Below the pieces are notes generated by a model. The model searched no databases, was not told the DNA's origin, and saw only the letters and a list, made by a program, of their open reading frames with translations. A stretch of 38,154 bases of DNA from positions 1 to 38,154 of the forward strand of contig JAGXRB010000042.1 in the NCBI GenBank assembly GCA_018336075.1. The letters run 5' to 3'. Origin of the DNA: Bacteroidota bacterium. Lineage in GTDB: Bacteria > Bacteroidota > Bacteroidia > Bacteroidales > F082. Of this stretch, positions 25,126-33,752 are shown in pieces (the stretch's first letter is position 1; each line of letters starts with the position of its first letter). The translations under genes were made by a program, and so were the position numbers.

Positions 25126-26430
25126 TCAATTTTGATATTGAGCAAGCGCCTTTTTATACGCTTCAAGTGCCCTGTTTCTGGCAAAAGCATGGTCAACAAT
25201 GGTTTTACCCAAATAACTTAGGTCATCGACTTCCGGCACCCATCGCCTTACATATTTCATTTCAGAATCAAACTTTTTAAGCTGTTCTGATGGATTGAAA
25301 ACCCTGAAATAGGGAGCGGCGTCACAACCTGTGCCAGCTGCCCATTGCCAGTTGCCGACGTTGGAAGCCAACTCAAAATCCAAAAGTTTTGATGCGAAAT
25401 ATGCTTCGCCCCAGCGCCAATCAATCAGGAGGTGTTTGGTCAGAAAACTAGCTACTACCATTCTTACGCGATTGTGCATATGACCTGTTTCATTCAGCTC
25501 CCGCATTCCTGCATCCACCATTGGATAGCCTGTTTGTCCTTCACACCAAAGTCTGAATTCCTCCTCGTTATTCCTCCACAAAACATGGTTGTATTTTGGA
25601 TTGAAGTTTTCATTTGCACTGTACGGAAAATGATAAAGAATCTGCATGAAAAACTCCCGCCAGATAAGTTCATTGAGATAAGTTTCACTTGATGAAGTGG
25701 CTTGCTTTACCAAATTGCGAATACTTATCGTTCCAAAGCGCAGATGTGGCCCAACATGCGAAGTGCCATCAATTGCCGGGATATTTCTTGTATCTGCATA
25801 TGATTGCAGCCTTTCTTTTTCGGTCATTATTTCCGAAGCTTTAATCGGAGAAGACCGAAATCCTATCTCTGCCAAAGTTGGTAAGGAGTGTTCTATTTGA
25901 ATAAAATTTTTAAGGAAATTTTCAGATGGAAAAGCGTTCAACATTTTATCTTGAAAATACTCTTTCCATTTTCTCGAATAGGGTGTAAAAACAGTGTAAG
26001 GTTTTCCATCTGGTTTCAAAACTTCGTCTTTTTCAAAAATAACATGGTCTTTAAAAGATTGAAAATTAATGTTTTTGAAACCAAGAAGTTTTTTCAGCTC
26101 GATATCTCTAGCAATTCCATAAGGTTCATAATCACTGTTGCAAAAAACCTGTTCAATCTCAAATTTACTACAAAGACCTTCAAAAACATCCGCTACTTTT
26201 CCATAAGTCACATACAACGAGGAACCTACAGTTTGAAGCTGTCTGTTGATTTCTTCAATTTGATTATGAATAAACTGGACTCTGGCATCGTTATTATTTT
26301 CAAGTTTACGAAGTATATCTGTGTCAAAAATGAACAAAGGCAAAACTTTACGTCCTGCACTCAATGCTTTGAATAATCCGTGATTGTCGTTTAGTCGCAA
26401 ATCACGTCTGAACCAAAATATGTTTATCAT
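25126..26430 (-). CDS. phrB: Deoxyribodipyrimidine photolyase (cryptochrome/photolyase family)
   Basis: The 434-residue protein begins with the photolyase signature INIFWFRRDLRLNDN (2-16) of the antenna-binding Rossmann domain. The FAD domain shows TSHVGPHLRFGTIS (223-236), ELIWREFF (254-261), TGYPMVDAGMREL with HMHNRVRM (300-324), LLIDWRWGEAYF (334-345) and NVGNWQWAAGTGCDAAPYFRVFNP (357-380). These are typical of class I CPD photolyases, which use light to split cyclobutane pyrimidine dimers. Several Trp residues for electron transfer to FAD are present (for example Trp361 and Trp363). Cryptochrome or single-strand-specific roles cannot be excluded. The gene stands apart from its neighbours, with gaps of about 66 and 108 bases. 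Confidence 0.95.
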   Translation of the reverse strand: MINIFWFRRDLRLNDNHGLFKALSAGRKVLPLFIFDTDILRKLENNNDARVQFIHNQIEEINRQLQTVGSSLYVTYGKVADVFEGLCSKFEIEQVFCNSDYEPYGIARDIELKKLLGFKNINFQSFKDHVIFEKDEVLKPDGKPYTVFTPYSRKWKEYFQDKMLNAFPSENFLKNFIQIEHSLPTLAEIGFRSSPIKASEIMTEKERLQSYADTRNIPAIDGTSHVGPHLRFGTISIRNLVKQATSSSETYLNELIWREFFMQILYHFPYSANENFNPKYNHVLWRNNEEEFRLWCEGQTGYPMVDAGMRELNETGHMHNRVRMVVASFLTKHLLIDWRWGEAYFASKLLDFELASNVGNWQWAAGTGCDAAPYFRVFNPSEQLKKFDSEMKYVRRWVPEVDDLSYLGKTIVDHAFARNRALEAYKKALAQYQN

Positions 26431-26496
26431 GATTTTTTGTTTGAAAACAAATCCGCAGCAAAAATGTTGAAAACTTTCTTTTTAGAAACAGAATTC

Positions 26497-27375
26497 CTAG
26501 TCCTTAAAAATCCATGCCTCTGGATAGGACGAACTTAGTCTATCTTTTGCATTCATGGCATCTTTGAGATTATCATAAACATCGATTGCAATTCTGAATC
26601 TACCTTCTTTTTCAAGGATTAGTACATTTTTTAAGCCTGAATTTTTATAGCGTCTTACAGCTTCATTTGCATCAGCTTTGGAATTAAAGCTCCCATAGAT
26701 TATGTAATATTTTGCGTTATTCGACTTCTCAGTTATATCTTTTCTTTCGCTTGTAAAAGTGGCGGCAAAGGTTTCCTGCTTATCATTATCGCATTTATTT
26801 GGCCTGCCTGCAGGGTCTGCGCGCTGACCAAACCAAACCGACACATAGTTTTCACTTAGACCAAGACCCATTGCGAGCCATTTTTTATCAGCATGGTCTT
26901 CACGGGTTAGGAGCATATCTCTGGCAGCTGGTGTTGAATTCCATAATTTGAAAACACTGTCAACATTCACAATTCCTTCTTCAAAATAGGAAAGCTCATA
27001 TCCTCTGTAAGTGTACGAAGTTAATTCCTTAGGCTTATCCCACATGCACTCATACTTCAACACATAGCTGTTGAAGCAGCATGGTGACCAGCGACCTTTA
27101 TCCGACCAACTGGCTGTATTGCAGATGCTCGTATCAGGTTTGTTGGTCTGAAGGTCGGCCACATGAGTTTTTGCGACAAAAGTCAGGGAAACCGAAAGTG
27201 GGATTTCAGGAAGTCTGTTCTGTTTTCTGAGATTATTTATGAGGTTAGCAAGCCTCATTTCATCTGTACTCATGCATACTTGTCCTAGGCTAGTTGGCTG
27301 ACATAAAACATTTTGAATGCTAAAAAACCATGCCAAAATCAAAAACAGAATGTATTTAGTTTTTATACTTATCAT
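26497..27375 (-). CDS. Secreted CAP-domain protein with C-terminal SPOR domain
   Basis: A signal peptide (MISIKTKYILFLILAWFFSIQNVLC) leads into a CAP/SCP-like domain at about 35-185. The opening helix is MRLANLINNLRKQNRLPEI, a CAP-type His lies at position 71 in KTHVADLQ, and YVSVWFGQRADPAG gives the terminal strand. Several cysteines (34, 85, 99, 100, 110) could form disulfides. After a linker, residues 221-291 form a SPOR domain (YYIIYGSFNSKADANEAVRRYK, then a second half ending YPEAWIF). SPOR domains bind denuded glycan strands of peptidoglycan; CAP proteins act outside the cell and have diverse roles. The combination suggests an envelope protein held at the cell wall, perhaps at the division site. 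No enzyme activity is certain. Confidence 0.8.
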   Translation of the reverse strand: MISIKTKYILFLILAWFFSIQNVLCQPTSLGQVCMSTDEMRLANLINNLRKQNRLPEIPLSVSLTFVAKTHVADLQTNKPDTSICNTASWSDKGRWSPCCFNSYVLKYECMWDKPKELTSYTYRGYELSYFEEGIVNVDSVFKLWNSTPAARDMLLTREDHADKKWLAMGLGLSENYVSVWFGQRADPAGRPNKCDNDKQETFAATFTSERKDITEKSNNAKYYIIYGSFNSKADANEAVRRYKNSGLKNVLILEKEGRFRIAIDVYDNLKDAMNAKDRLSSSYPEAWIFKD

Positions 27376-27398
27376 TACAGTGACTTGAATATTTTATA

Positions 27399-27406
27399 CA
27401 AATATA
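27399..27406 (-). promoter_or_regulatory. Candidate -7 box for the CAP-SPOR gene
   Basis: TATATTTG on the minus strand is an exact TAnnTTTG match 23 bases before the ATG. No -33 element is clear. Confidence 0.35.
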
Positions 27407-27427
27407 CCAAAACAATCAGATTTGATT

Positions 27428-28255
27428 CTATTTGAAGGATTTCAGATACGCTTCAATCGATTCATCAAATGCAGATGTTACCATTTTCAAGGTTTTATTA
27501 TTCGTATCATAGCTTTTTACATCAAGGATTTTGCTGATTGCTAAAACCTTTGGTGAGGTACCGGATAAAAATGCAGCTTCAAAATCATTTAATTCATCGA
27601 TAAAAATGTCCTTCTCAATGAATTCCAATTTTGATTTTTCACACAGCCCGATTATTTTTTTTCGCGTTATTCCCTTCAAAACATTTTCAGCTTTTGATGT
27701 GTATATCGTTTGCCCTTTGATAAAAAAAATATTTGATCTGCTCCCTTCAGTGATTTTTCCATCCGTTGCCAGTAACAGCTCATAAACATTATGTATTTCT
27801 ATCAATTTAGCGACTTCGTTTTTGAATGAGCTTCTCAATATTTTGGCATTTGGATTTTCACGCTTATATTCAAAAATGTTCAAATCAACGCCATCTTGAT
27901 ACATTTGCAGTGTAGGGTAGGAGTGAGGTGTAAACCAGGCAGCAAACCAGAAAGTCGCCTCCGGATTTCGTGGGCCGCCAAGAAATTTGATATTTCCGAT
28001 TTCAACTTTATTGGATGCAATCAACACTTTCAATGCATTGGCCAATTGCTTTTCATTAAGCGGAAATTTAATATTTTTAAGTGTGAAAGTCTCGTAAAAT
28101 CTTTCCAGATGATCTTCCAGGAATAGAATTTTGCCGTCAATAACTCTTACAACTTCATACACATAACCTTGGCCTGCATAATTTTCCGGGATAAAATCGC
28201 AGGTGCTTTTTAAATCTTCATTAACGATAAAATGAAGATGAAGACATTGATCCAT
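27428..28255 (-). CDS. Class IV aminotransferase-family protein (PLP-dependent)
   Basis: The 275-residue protein has the fold-type IV features. GKILFLEDHLERFYET (41-56) is the usual opening, the probable PLP lysine is Lys145 in SSFKNEVAK, and ELLLATDGKITEGSRSNIFF (159-178) contains the conserved Glu170. VLKGITRKKI near 192-201 matches the phosphate-binding segment. The family covers branched-chain aminotransferase, D-amino-acid aminotransferase and aminodeoxychorismate lyase (PabC). The length and the lack of an obvious branched-chain signature leave PabC-like or another aminotransferase equally possible. It lies six bases after the DUF2007 gene, so they are probably cotranscribed. Confidence 0.82.
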   Translation of the reverse strand: MDQCLHLHFIVNEDLKSTCDFIPENYAGQGYVYEVVRVIDGKILFLEDHLERFYETFTLKNIKFPLNEKQLANALKVLIASNKVEIGNIKFLGGPRNPEATFWFAAWFTPHSYPTLQMYQDGVDLNIFEYKRENPNAKILRSSFKNEVAKLIEIHNVYELLLATDGKITEGSRSNIFFIKGQTIYTSKAENVLKGITRKKIIGLCEKSKLEFIEKDIFIDELNDFEAAFLSGTSPKVLAISKILDVKSYDTNNKTLKMVTSAFDESIEAYLKSFK

Positions 28256-28261
28256 TTTAAT

Positions 28262-28492
28262 TTACCTTTTGCTGAAATATTCTTCAATTATTTTTACAGC
28301 CTTTTCAGCAAGCGACACTTCAACCTGAATAATAGCTGAATCTTCGGGTGACCCTGATCCCCAGCCAGCGATAACACTTTCACCAAGTGTGTCCCTTAAA
28401 ATACTTCCTATATTGTTTTCCTGCAGCAGTTCAACCAGATAAGTGGCTTCAACAATTGAACCTGTATAAACATTTTGTAATTCACTTGTCAT
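28262..28492 (-). CDS. DUF2007-type small protein
   Basis: The 76-residue protein has the DUF2007 pattern: an opening VYTGSIVEATYLVELLQENNIG, a Gly-rich middle (IAGWGSGSPE), and IIQVEVSLAEKAVKIIEEYF at the end. The family resembles a ferredoxin-like or ACT-like fold and is called a putative signal-transducing protein; no activity is established to my knowledge. It precedes the class IV aminotransferase by six bases. It is preceded by an unusually strong Shine-Dalgarno sequence. Confidence 0.8.
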   Translation of the reverse strand: MTSELQNVYTGSIVEATYLVELLQENNIGSILRDTLGESVIAGWGSGSPEDSAIIQVEVSLAEKAVKIIEEYFSKR

Positions 28493-28496
28493 TTTG

Positions 28497-28504
28497 ACCT
28501 CCTT
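28497..28504 (-). promoter_or_regulatory. Strong Shine-Dalgarno before the DUF2007 gene
   Basis: On the minus strand AAGGAGGT lies four bases before the ATG at 28492. It is a full match to the anti-Shine-Dalgarno core, whereas most starts in this window have no recognisable ribosome binding site. Confidence 0.75.
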
Positions 28505-28576
28505 CTTACTTTAGATTATTATTTTCTGCTAAGGTAAGCAAAATCGAAAGGTATTCAAAAAAAACAAAGCTAAATA

Positions 28577-29497
28577 TCAGACTTTTTCTGGCGCTGCATT
28601 CAACCTTATAATGGCATAGATCATTATCGCAGCAGCGATCCACTGTATCGGAGAGAGTATGCTTTTATTAATAAAATAGTCAAATAAAACTGCTGAAATC
28701 GGAAACATCAGTTCGCTGATAGTTGCTGACATGGCTTTAACCTTGCGTAAACCATAGTAATAGAGGATGATTGCTCCCGAACCTGTTGTAAGACCAATAA
28801 GAATTATGAAAGACCATTCTTTGGTAGTAGTAGTTTCAAAAGATGCAAAATTACCGGCAATAAGCATAAAAATGAACATGATCACACTCGTGAATCCATA
28901 CCTGTAAAAGGTGGAAGTTACAAAATGATAGTTTGAAAGGATCTTTTTTGAAAAGACAGTTGAACTTCCAAAAGAGAAAGCTGCAAGCAATGCTAATAGT
29001 GCAGCTTGAATCGTTTTCTCACCAGTGTTTATATCTGGGAACGACCAGCCGAAAGTGAGAAAATAGCCGCCAACAATAGCTATCGCAGCCCAAAGCAAAT
29101 AACGCTGTTTTAGTTTTTCTTTAAGCAAGATGGCTGCCAGAGCAATTGCAAAAACGGGCTGAAGTTTTTGTAAAAGTACAACCACAGACAAATGGTTGAA
29201 ATCAAGCAAAAACAGTGCTTTTACAATTGCCAGGGTGCCAATGGCACCCCCAAACAGACTGATTAAAAGAAAAGTGATCAGATCTGAACGCTTCATCGTT
29301 ACGAGATGTTTGTATTCCTTGAAAAGGAAAATATTCATCAGCGCAAAAGGAAAAAGGTGTAATATAAACACAACATAAACGACGTCAAGATTATAGAGTT
29401 GAGGTGTTAAAACCACTCCGTCGAAACCCCATAAAATTGCTGACAAGCCCACTGCAACTGATCCCTTGATCAGCGTAAGCCGGTTCAAATCTTTCAT
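28577..29497 (-). CDS. EamA/DMT-superfamily transporter
   Basis: The 306-residue protein has about ten hydrophobic helices in two EamA repeats. The first repeat contains GLSAILWGFDGVVLTPQLY at the start and VVLLQKLQPVFAIALAAILLKEKL at its end. The second starts near ALLALLAAFSFGSSTVFSK and ends with SELMFPISAVLFDYFINKS and ATIMIYAIIRL-like helices. Such proteins are inner-membrane exporters of amino acids, nucleotides or other metabolites, and the substrate cannot be read. The gene stands alone between the DUF2007 gene and the K+ channel gene. Confidence 0.9.
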   Translation of the reverse strand: MKDLNRLTLIKGSVAVGLSAILWGFDGVVLTPQLYNLDVVYVVFILHLFPFALMNIFLFKEYKHLVTMKRSDLITFLLISLFGGAIGTLAIVKALFLLDFNHLSVVVLLQKLQPVFAIALAAILLKEKLKQRYLLWAAIAIVGGYFLTFGWSFPDINTGEKTIQAALLALLAAFSFGSSTVFSKKILSNYHFVTSTFYRYGFTSVIMFIFMLIAGNFASFETTTTKEWSFIILIGLTTGSGAIILYYYGLRKVKAMSATISELMFPISAVLFDYFINKSILSPIQWIAAAIMIYAIIRLNAAPEKV

Positions 29498-29516
29498 TAA
29501 TTAATGATTTAGCCTG

Positions 29517-29524
29517 CAAAAGTA
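29517..29524 (-). promoter_or_regulatory. Candidate -7 box for the DMT transporter gene
   Basis: TACTTTTG on the minus strand matches TAnnTTTG exactly, about 20 bases before the ATG. The nearest upstream CTTG is 13 bases away, too close for a typical -33. Confidence 0.3.
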
Positions 29525-29555
29525 AGAAAATGTAGCTCAAGTTACATCAGCTAAA

Positions 29556-30392
29556 TCATGGCGCAGGCTTTTCAAACTTTTCTCCACAGTTTATGCAATA
29601 ATTGGCATCATGCACATAAGTTACAGTATTACATTGCCTGCATTCTTTGCTGTGAACAGGTTTACGTGATTTATCACGGGTCATTTCTGAAGTTATGATT
29701 CCCGTTGGAACTGCGATTATTGCATAACCTGTAAGCATAAGAATGGAAGCAATAACCTGACCTAGTGGAGTGACAGGAGTTATATCTCCAAATCCTACAG
29801 TGGTTATAGTAACGATTGCCCAATATATACTTGTTGGAATGCTAACAAAACCAGAATCCGGACCTTCTACAATGTACATAATGGTTCCTAAAATTGTGAC
29901 TGTGATTAATACAGAGCCAAAAAATACCATTATTTTTTCACGGGAATGCTGCAGCGCATGGATCAAGTAGATCGAGGCGGAGGTAAAGCGTACCAGCTTT
30001 AAAATCCTAAAAACTCTGAACAGCCTCAGGATGCGGATGATTATCAAGAATTGTGTGCCTGCAAAAATCAAACTCAAATATGTTGGTATAATTGAAAGAA
30101 GATCAATAACTCCATAGAAACTGAAAATGTACTTTTTCTTTCTGGGGGATATAATGATTCGTATAAAATACTCAATAGTGAAAAGAAATGTAAAAAGCCA
30201 CTCAAGTGATAGCAGCAGCCATCTATACCTTTCGTGAATACTTTTCATGCTGTCGAGGAAAACGACAGTCACACTCAAAAGGATAATAACCAGCAGAATT
30301 TCATCAAAGAGTCTACCTTTTTTGGTATCATGACGAAAAATGATTGTGTACCATTCAACTTTCCAATCTTTGTTTTTCATTATTTGAACCAT
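29556..30392 (-). CDS. Voltage-gated K+ channel (6TM) with C-terminal zinc ribbon
   Basis: The 278-residue protein has six helices. S4 is a textbook voltage sensor with a positive residue at every third place (Arg120, 123, 126, 129, Lys132, Arg135). The pore loop carries the K+ filter TTVGFGD (197-203). After S6 (about 212-236) the short cytoplasmic tail contains four cysteines in a C-x2-C-x11-C-x2-C pattern (251, 254, 266, 269), a zinc-ribbon arrangement. Acidic countercharges lie in S2-S3 (Glu64, Glu74, Asp97). It should form a tetramer in the inner membrane. The ribbon could bind zinc, sense redox or recruit a partner. Start could also be the ATG four codons later. It is 48 bases from the end of the CotH gene upstream. 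Confidence 0.93.
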   Translation of the reverse strand: MVQIMKNKDWKVEWYTIIFRHDTKKGRLFDEILLVIILLSVTVVFLDSMKSIHERYRWLLLSLEWLFTFLFTIEYFIRIIISPRKKKYIFSFYGVIDLLSIIPTYLSLIFAGTQFLIIIRILRLFRVFRILKLVRFTSASIYLIHALQHSREKIMVFFGSVLITVTILGTIMYIVEGPDSGFVSIPTSIYWAIVTITTVGFGDITPVTPLGQVIASILMLTGYAIIAVPTGIITSEMTRDKSRKPVHSKECRQCNTVTYVHDANYCINCGEKFEKPAP

Positions 30393-30413
30393 AAATCACT
30401 CAAAATTAAAAGC

Positions 30414-30421
30414 CAAAGATA
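30414..30421 (-). promoter_or_regulatory. Candidate -7 box for the K+ channel gene
   Basis: TATCTTTG on the minus strand is an exact TAnnTTTG match in the 48-base gap before the channel gene. A second one (TAATTTTG) lies at 30401-30408. No -33 element is clear for either. Confidence 0.25.
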
Positions 30422-30440
30422 AAATGAAAACATGAATTTC

Positions 30441-33428
30441 TTATTTGAAAACAATTTTTGCACTCGCCTGATTACCATTTTCATCATAGAATGAAATCAT
30501 GTAAACACCCGGGAGCAAATCATTTCTATTGACAACAACCCTGTTATTGTTGATGTTATCGTAGGTTCTGATTCTTGTTCCAAGCATGTTAAATAATTCC
30601 AGCCGACCATTTTTTATGACAGATCTGCTGCTGAAGTTTATAGTTGTGCTTTCAATTGCCGGATTAGGAGTAACCTGCATGCTAAAGTGACTTTTAGATT
30701 TGGCTGAAATCTGAGGCAATGAAACAAGCTGACTATTCATAGCACCAGGGCTTCCATGTCCTGGAGAAGCCATCCAGCTTTGAGGAAGTGCGTTGTCCAG
30801 TTCAGGGCGAATTAGTTCTAAAGTAGGTCCATTGCCATCAGGAGCCGTTGGCCAGGGAGCTTTATCATCATATTCCACATGGTCAACCAAAGTCAAATTG
30901 CTGTTGTAAAGTCTCAAAAGTTCACCGCTTCCACTAAATCCAAAACTCATTTCGCCAATCACATTTGTGACATCAGGAAACAAAGCTGAAAACATGTTTA
31001 GATTTCTGCAGATAACAAGATAGCCAGAGGGTTCAATAATGGTTCCTTCAGGAAAAATAAATTCATGAGCGTCGTCTTCATCTTTAAAAATCCAGCCAGT
31101 AATGTCAAGTTCATAGGAATGTGGATTGTAAAGTTCAACCCAGTCTTCAGTATTAAAGTTACTTGCAGAATTATAATTTATCTCATTAATAACAAGGGAA
31201 TCCGAGAAAGTTTTTGGTCTGAAATGAGCAATAACGTTCTCCCAATCAGTTGGAAACAGAGTTATTTCCGAACTGGTATCACTTGGAAAAGCACTATGAT
31301 TTATAAGTTCCCAATAGTCGAATTCATAATCAGTGCTGATAGGAATTGCCTTTAATTTAACTGCAACGCCTCCAAAATAAGATCCTTCCCAGGGATATTC
31401 ATCGATTTGCAATGAATTTATTTGAATCGTTCCGGTTTCTGCTGGCAAAGTATTAAGCTCAAAGTTATACGGTCCGGTTAGATTGTAGCAGTTTCTGAGT
31501 CCTTCTGGAAGATAAGCATAACGTGTGTTAATAAAGTTTCTTATTTTTTGAACATTGCTTAGCCAACGTGTCATTGAGCCACCCCAACGCAAAATATGCC
31601 GGGGCATTTCAGGTGTCATCTTTGCAACTAATTCATCTAAGTAAGTAATAATTTCGTCCGGACGAAAGGCGGTATTGTACAAATCAATGTAACGGGAAAT
31701 GTAATACTGATTGAATTCGGCATTGTTTCGCAATCTGTTAAGTACTAATATATGCTGACCCGGGTCGGAAGTTAGTCCTTCTGGATAGCATGGCGAAACG
31801 GTGGGATGTGTTCCCGGCACACCGGTATAATTGATGTAATGATTGAAGGTGGCATCTTCATCCCACAAAATATAGGCCCACTTCAAATGACCTCCCTCAG
31901 GATTCAAGCCTCTCCACCAGCCTACATTCCAATTGATCCAGTCAGAACAAACAACAAATGAGTTGATGATAACATAATCCACGAGACTGGTATAATCATA
32001 ACGTGATTTCACATATTCAAAATGATCCTGATTGCTCATGTCGTTATTTTTGATGTAGTTACGAATCTCATACCAATCATCAAAAGCTGCCTGACCACCA
32101 TATTCGGCCCAGGTTGTTCCCCAGAGTTTTAGAAAGCGTAGATTGTATTTATCCTGATTGTAATAGTAGCTTGTAAAATCATGATCGTCCACTTTTTCGC
32201 GCATGCCATAAACACCCCAATATTGACCATTGGCGTACATCACACATTTTTCACCTTTTCGAACATCGAGCTGCATACCGTTTTTTGACGCAACATTTTG
32301 TACAAACATATCCCGCAGCAAAGCGCTTGAATCGATTCCGGGATAGTTATCATCTCCAGCAGCTCTTAAAATTATCCGCTGAAATTCATTTCGGTCAGTC
32401 AAAGGAATCAATGCTTCACGGATGGCATAATTGTAACCGCATTCATCGCGGCTTACATAATCGATACTGCGTTGATTATGAACCCATGAATCTTGTCCGT
32501 GTTTGTTGAATTCACCATATCCATAGGTAGTTCTTACTCCTTCAGCATTAAAATATTCGAAAGTACCAAAAGGTTCAAGGTATTGATTTCCATTTAACAG
32601 TTGGGTGAGTTGATTTGCAGATGTCGAAATCACAGGCATTGTGTGATTTGCACCTATGAAAAAGGTATTGAATTCCAGAAGCCCGGGATGAACTGAAGGA
32701 TTGTTGCTGAAAGTACGTGCGATTACAATTGTGGTCTGAGAAATTGTAATCGGACCTGTATAAAGTGTTGAGTTGAGTGTAGGTTCATTGCCATTAAGTG
32801 TGTAGCGAATTTGTGAATTTGGTTCCAATGTAGAAATCTCAATTGTTATTGGAAAGGGATAAAATCCTGCGGTTGCACTCATTTGTGGTCTTGCAGAATA
32901 AGATGTGAATACACCACTTGTCAAATTCACAAAGCCTGGAGTAGGTGTGGTAAAAATGACCCAGTCTGAGTTTTGAAGTGAGCGCCCTCTTGAATGCTCT
33001 TTCATTGTCAATTCAAGCTGTTTTTGGTCTACTATTTCACCTGATGGACTTGAAAATACGATATGTTCCGGTTCATCTTTCGTTTGCGAAAGCTTAAAAT
33101 TGGTATGAAAATGGCCTCCTGCTACTTCGTTCCTGCCAGAAGCCCAAACTTTTATGTACCCTCCGGCTTGTATTGTGACACCCTCAGGAAATTGCCATTT
33201 GAAAGGCCTGTTTGGATTGTCACTCAAGTAATAACCTGCCAGGCTATGAGCTTGTGAACCTGAATTATACAATTCTATCCAATCTTCATATTTGCCATAA
33301 TTATCCACAAATCCAACTAAATTAGAAACAGAATACTCGTTGATTATGACCTGACTTTTTAATGTGTTTTTTTCACTAAAGGAAATAACAGATAAAAGCA
33401 GCAGCAAAAAACAAAGATTTTTTTTCAT
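30441..33428 (-). CDS. Large secreted CotH-kinase protein with two lamin-tail domains and T9SS sorting domain
   Basis: From the ATG at 33426-33428 the protein has 995 residues and a signal peptide (MKKNLCFLLLLLSVISF). Domains in order, numbered from that start, are: a lamin-tail domain (LTD, about 26-165, VIINEYSVSN, EDWIELYNSG), a chitobiase C-terminal-like beta domain (181-241, RYTLNGNEPTLNSTLY), a CotH kinase domain (about 260-615, with LRAAGDDN, RDMFVQNVA, GQYWGVYGMREKVD and WAYILWDEDATFN), a repeat-like beta domain (661-738), a second LTD (741-881) and a T9SS type A sorting domain (914-995, VTPNPAIESTTINF to KIVFK). CotH domains are secreted protein kinases. LTDs may bind surfaces or nucleic acid. 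It is probably exported and anchored at the cell surface. An alternative ATG four codons upstream exists. A near-consensus -7 box (TTACTTTG) lies at 33487-33494. Confidence 0.9.
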   Translation of the reverse strand: MKKNLCFLLLLLSVISFSEKNTLKSQVIINEYSVSNLVGFVDNYGKYEDWIELYNSGSQAHSLAGYYLSDNPNRPFKWQFPEGVTIQAGGYIKVWASGRNEVAGGHFHTNFKLSQTKDEPEHIVFSSPSGEIVDQKQLELTMKEHSRGRSLQNSDWVIFTTPTPGFVNLTSGVFTSYSARPQMSATAGFYPFPITIEISTLEPNSQIRYTLNGNEPTLNSTLYTGPITISQTTIVIARTFSNNPSVHPGLLEFNTFFIGANHTMPVISTSANQLTQLLNGNQYLEPFGTFEYFNAEGVRTTYGYGEFNKHGQDSWVHNQRSIDYVSRDECGYNYAIREALIPLTDRNEFQRIILRAAGDDNYPGIDSSALLRDMFVQNVASKNGMQLDVRKGEKCVMYANGQYWGVYGMREKVDDHDFTSYYYNQDKYNLRFLKLWGTTWAEYGGQAAFDDWYEIRNYIKNNDMSNQDHFEYVKSRYDYTSLVDYVIINSFVVCSDWINWNVGWWRGLNPEGGHLKWAYILWDEDATFNHYINYTGVPGTHPTVSPCYPEGLTSDPGQHILVLNRLRNNAEFNQYYISRYIDLYNTAFRPDEIITYLDELVAKMTPEMPRHILRWGGSMTRWLSNVQKIRNFINTRYAYLPEGLRNCYNLTGPYNFELNTLPAETGTIQINSLQIDEYPWEGSYFGGVAVKLKAIPISTDYEFDYWELINHSAFPSDTSSEITLFPTDWENVIAHFRPKTFSDSLVINEINYNSASNFNTEDWVELYNPHSYELDITGWIFKDEDDAHEFIFPEGTIIEPSGYLVICRNLNMFSALFPDVTNVIGEMSFGFSGSGELLRLYNSNLTLVDHVEYDDKAPWPTAPDGNGPTLELIRPELDNALPQSWMASPGHGSPGAMNSQLVSLPQISAKSKSHFSMQVTPNPAIESTTINFSSRSVIKNGRLELFNMLGTRIRTYDNINNNRVVVNRNDLLPGVYMISFYDENGNQASAKIVFK

Positions 33429-33440
33429 GATGAAATACAT

Positions 33441-33752
33441 TGTGAAACTAAAGGATTCAGGATAATTTCTAAAAGTTAATCAAAGTCAAAGTAAGCTGTT
33501 TTTTATAAGAATTGCAAGTTTTAAGACCATCAATTCAACCAAAAAAAAACACTCTTGATGCATATGCTTAAATGCTGGTTTATAACTTGACCAATTACAT
33601 TGAAGAACAAAGGCTATAAGCACGTCCACAAACAAATTAGATTTTTTAATGAATTCAGACTAAACCCATTTATTTTCAACATCAAGAGATCCGCAACAAT
33701 TTATGGAAGATTTATAGCAATATTGGCTATTTTTGCTTCAAATACTCAAAAA
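33441..33752. other. Divergent intergenic region between the CotH and SDR genes
   Basis: This stretch of about 310 bases is AT-rich. An open frame on the plus strand beginning with a TTG at 33600 runs into the SDR gene, but its codons encode a basic, Phe-rich stretch unlike any SDR N-terminus, and a promoter motif lies inside it. I see no RNA gene. It should hold both divergent promoters. Confidence 0.55.
33728..33735 (+). promoter_or_regulatory. Candidate -7 box for the SDR gene
   Basis: TATTTTTG matches TAnnTTTG exactly, 17 bases before the ATG at 33753. Its presence supports that start and not the upstream TTG. No -33 element is obvious. Confidence 0.4.

Noticed and set aside
25888-26376. 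Plus-strand open frame of 162 codons inside the photolyase gene
   Set aside because: It is antisense to a highly conserved photolyase, is rich in Phe, Lys and Ile as expected for a shadow of AT-rich coding DNA, and has no motif.
33600-33752. 51-codon N-terminal extension of the SDR from a TTG
   Set aside because: It precedes the normal Rossmann start, has an unlikely composition, and contains a candidate -7 box.
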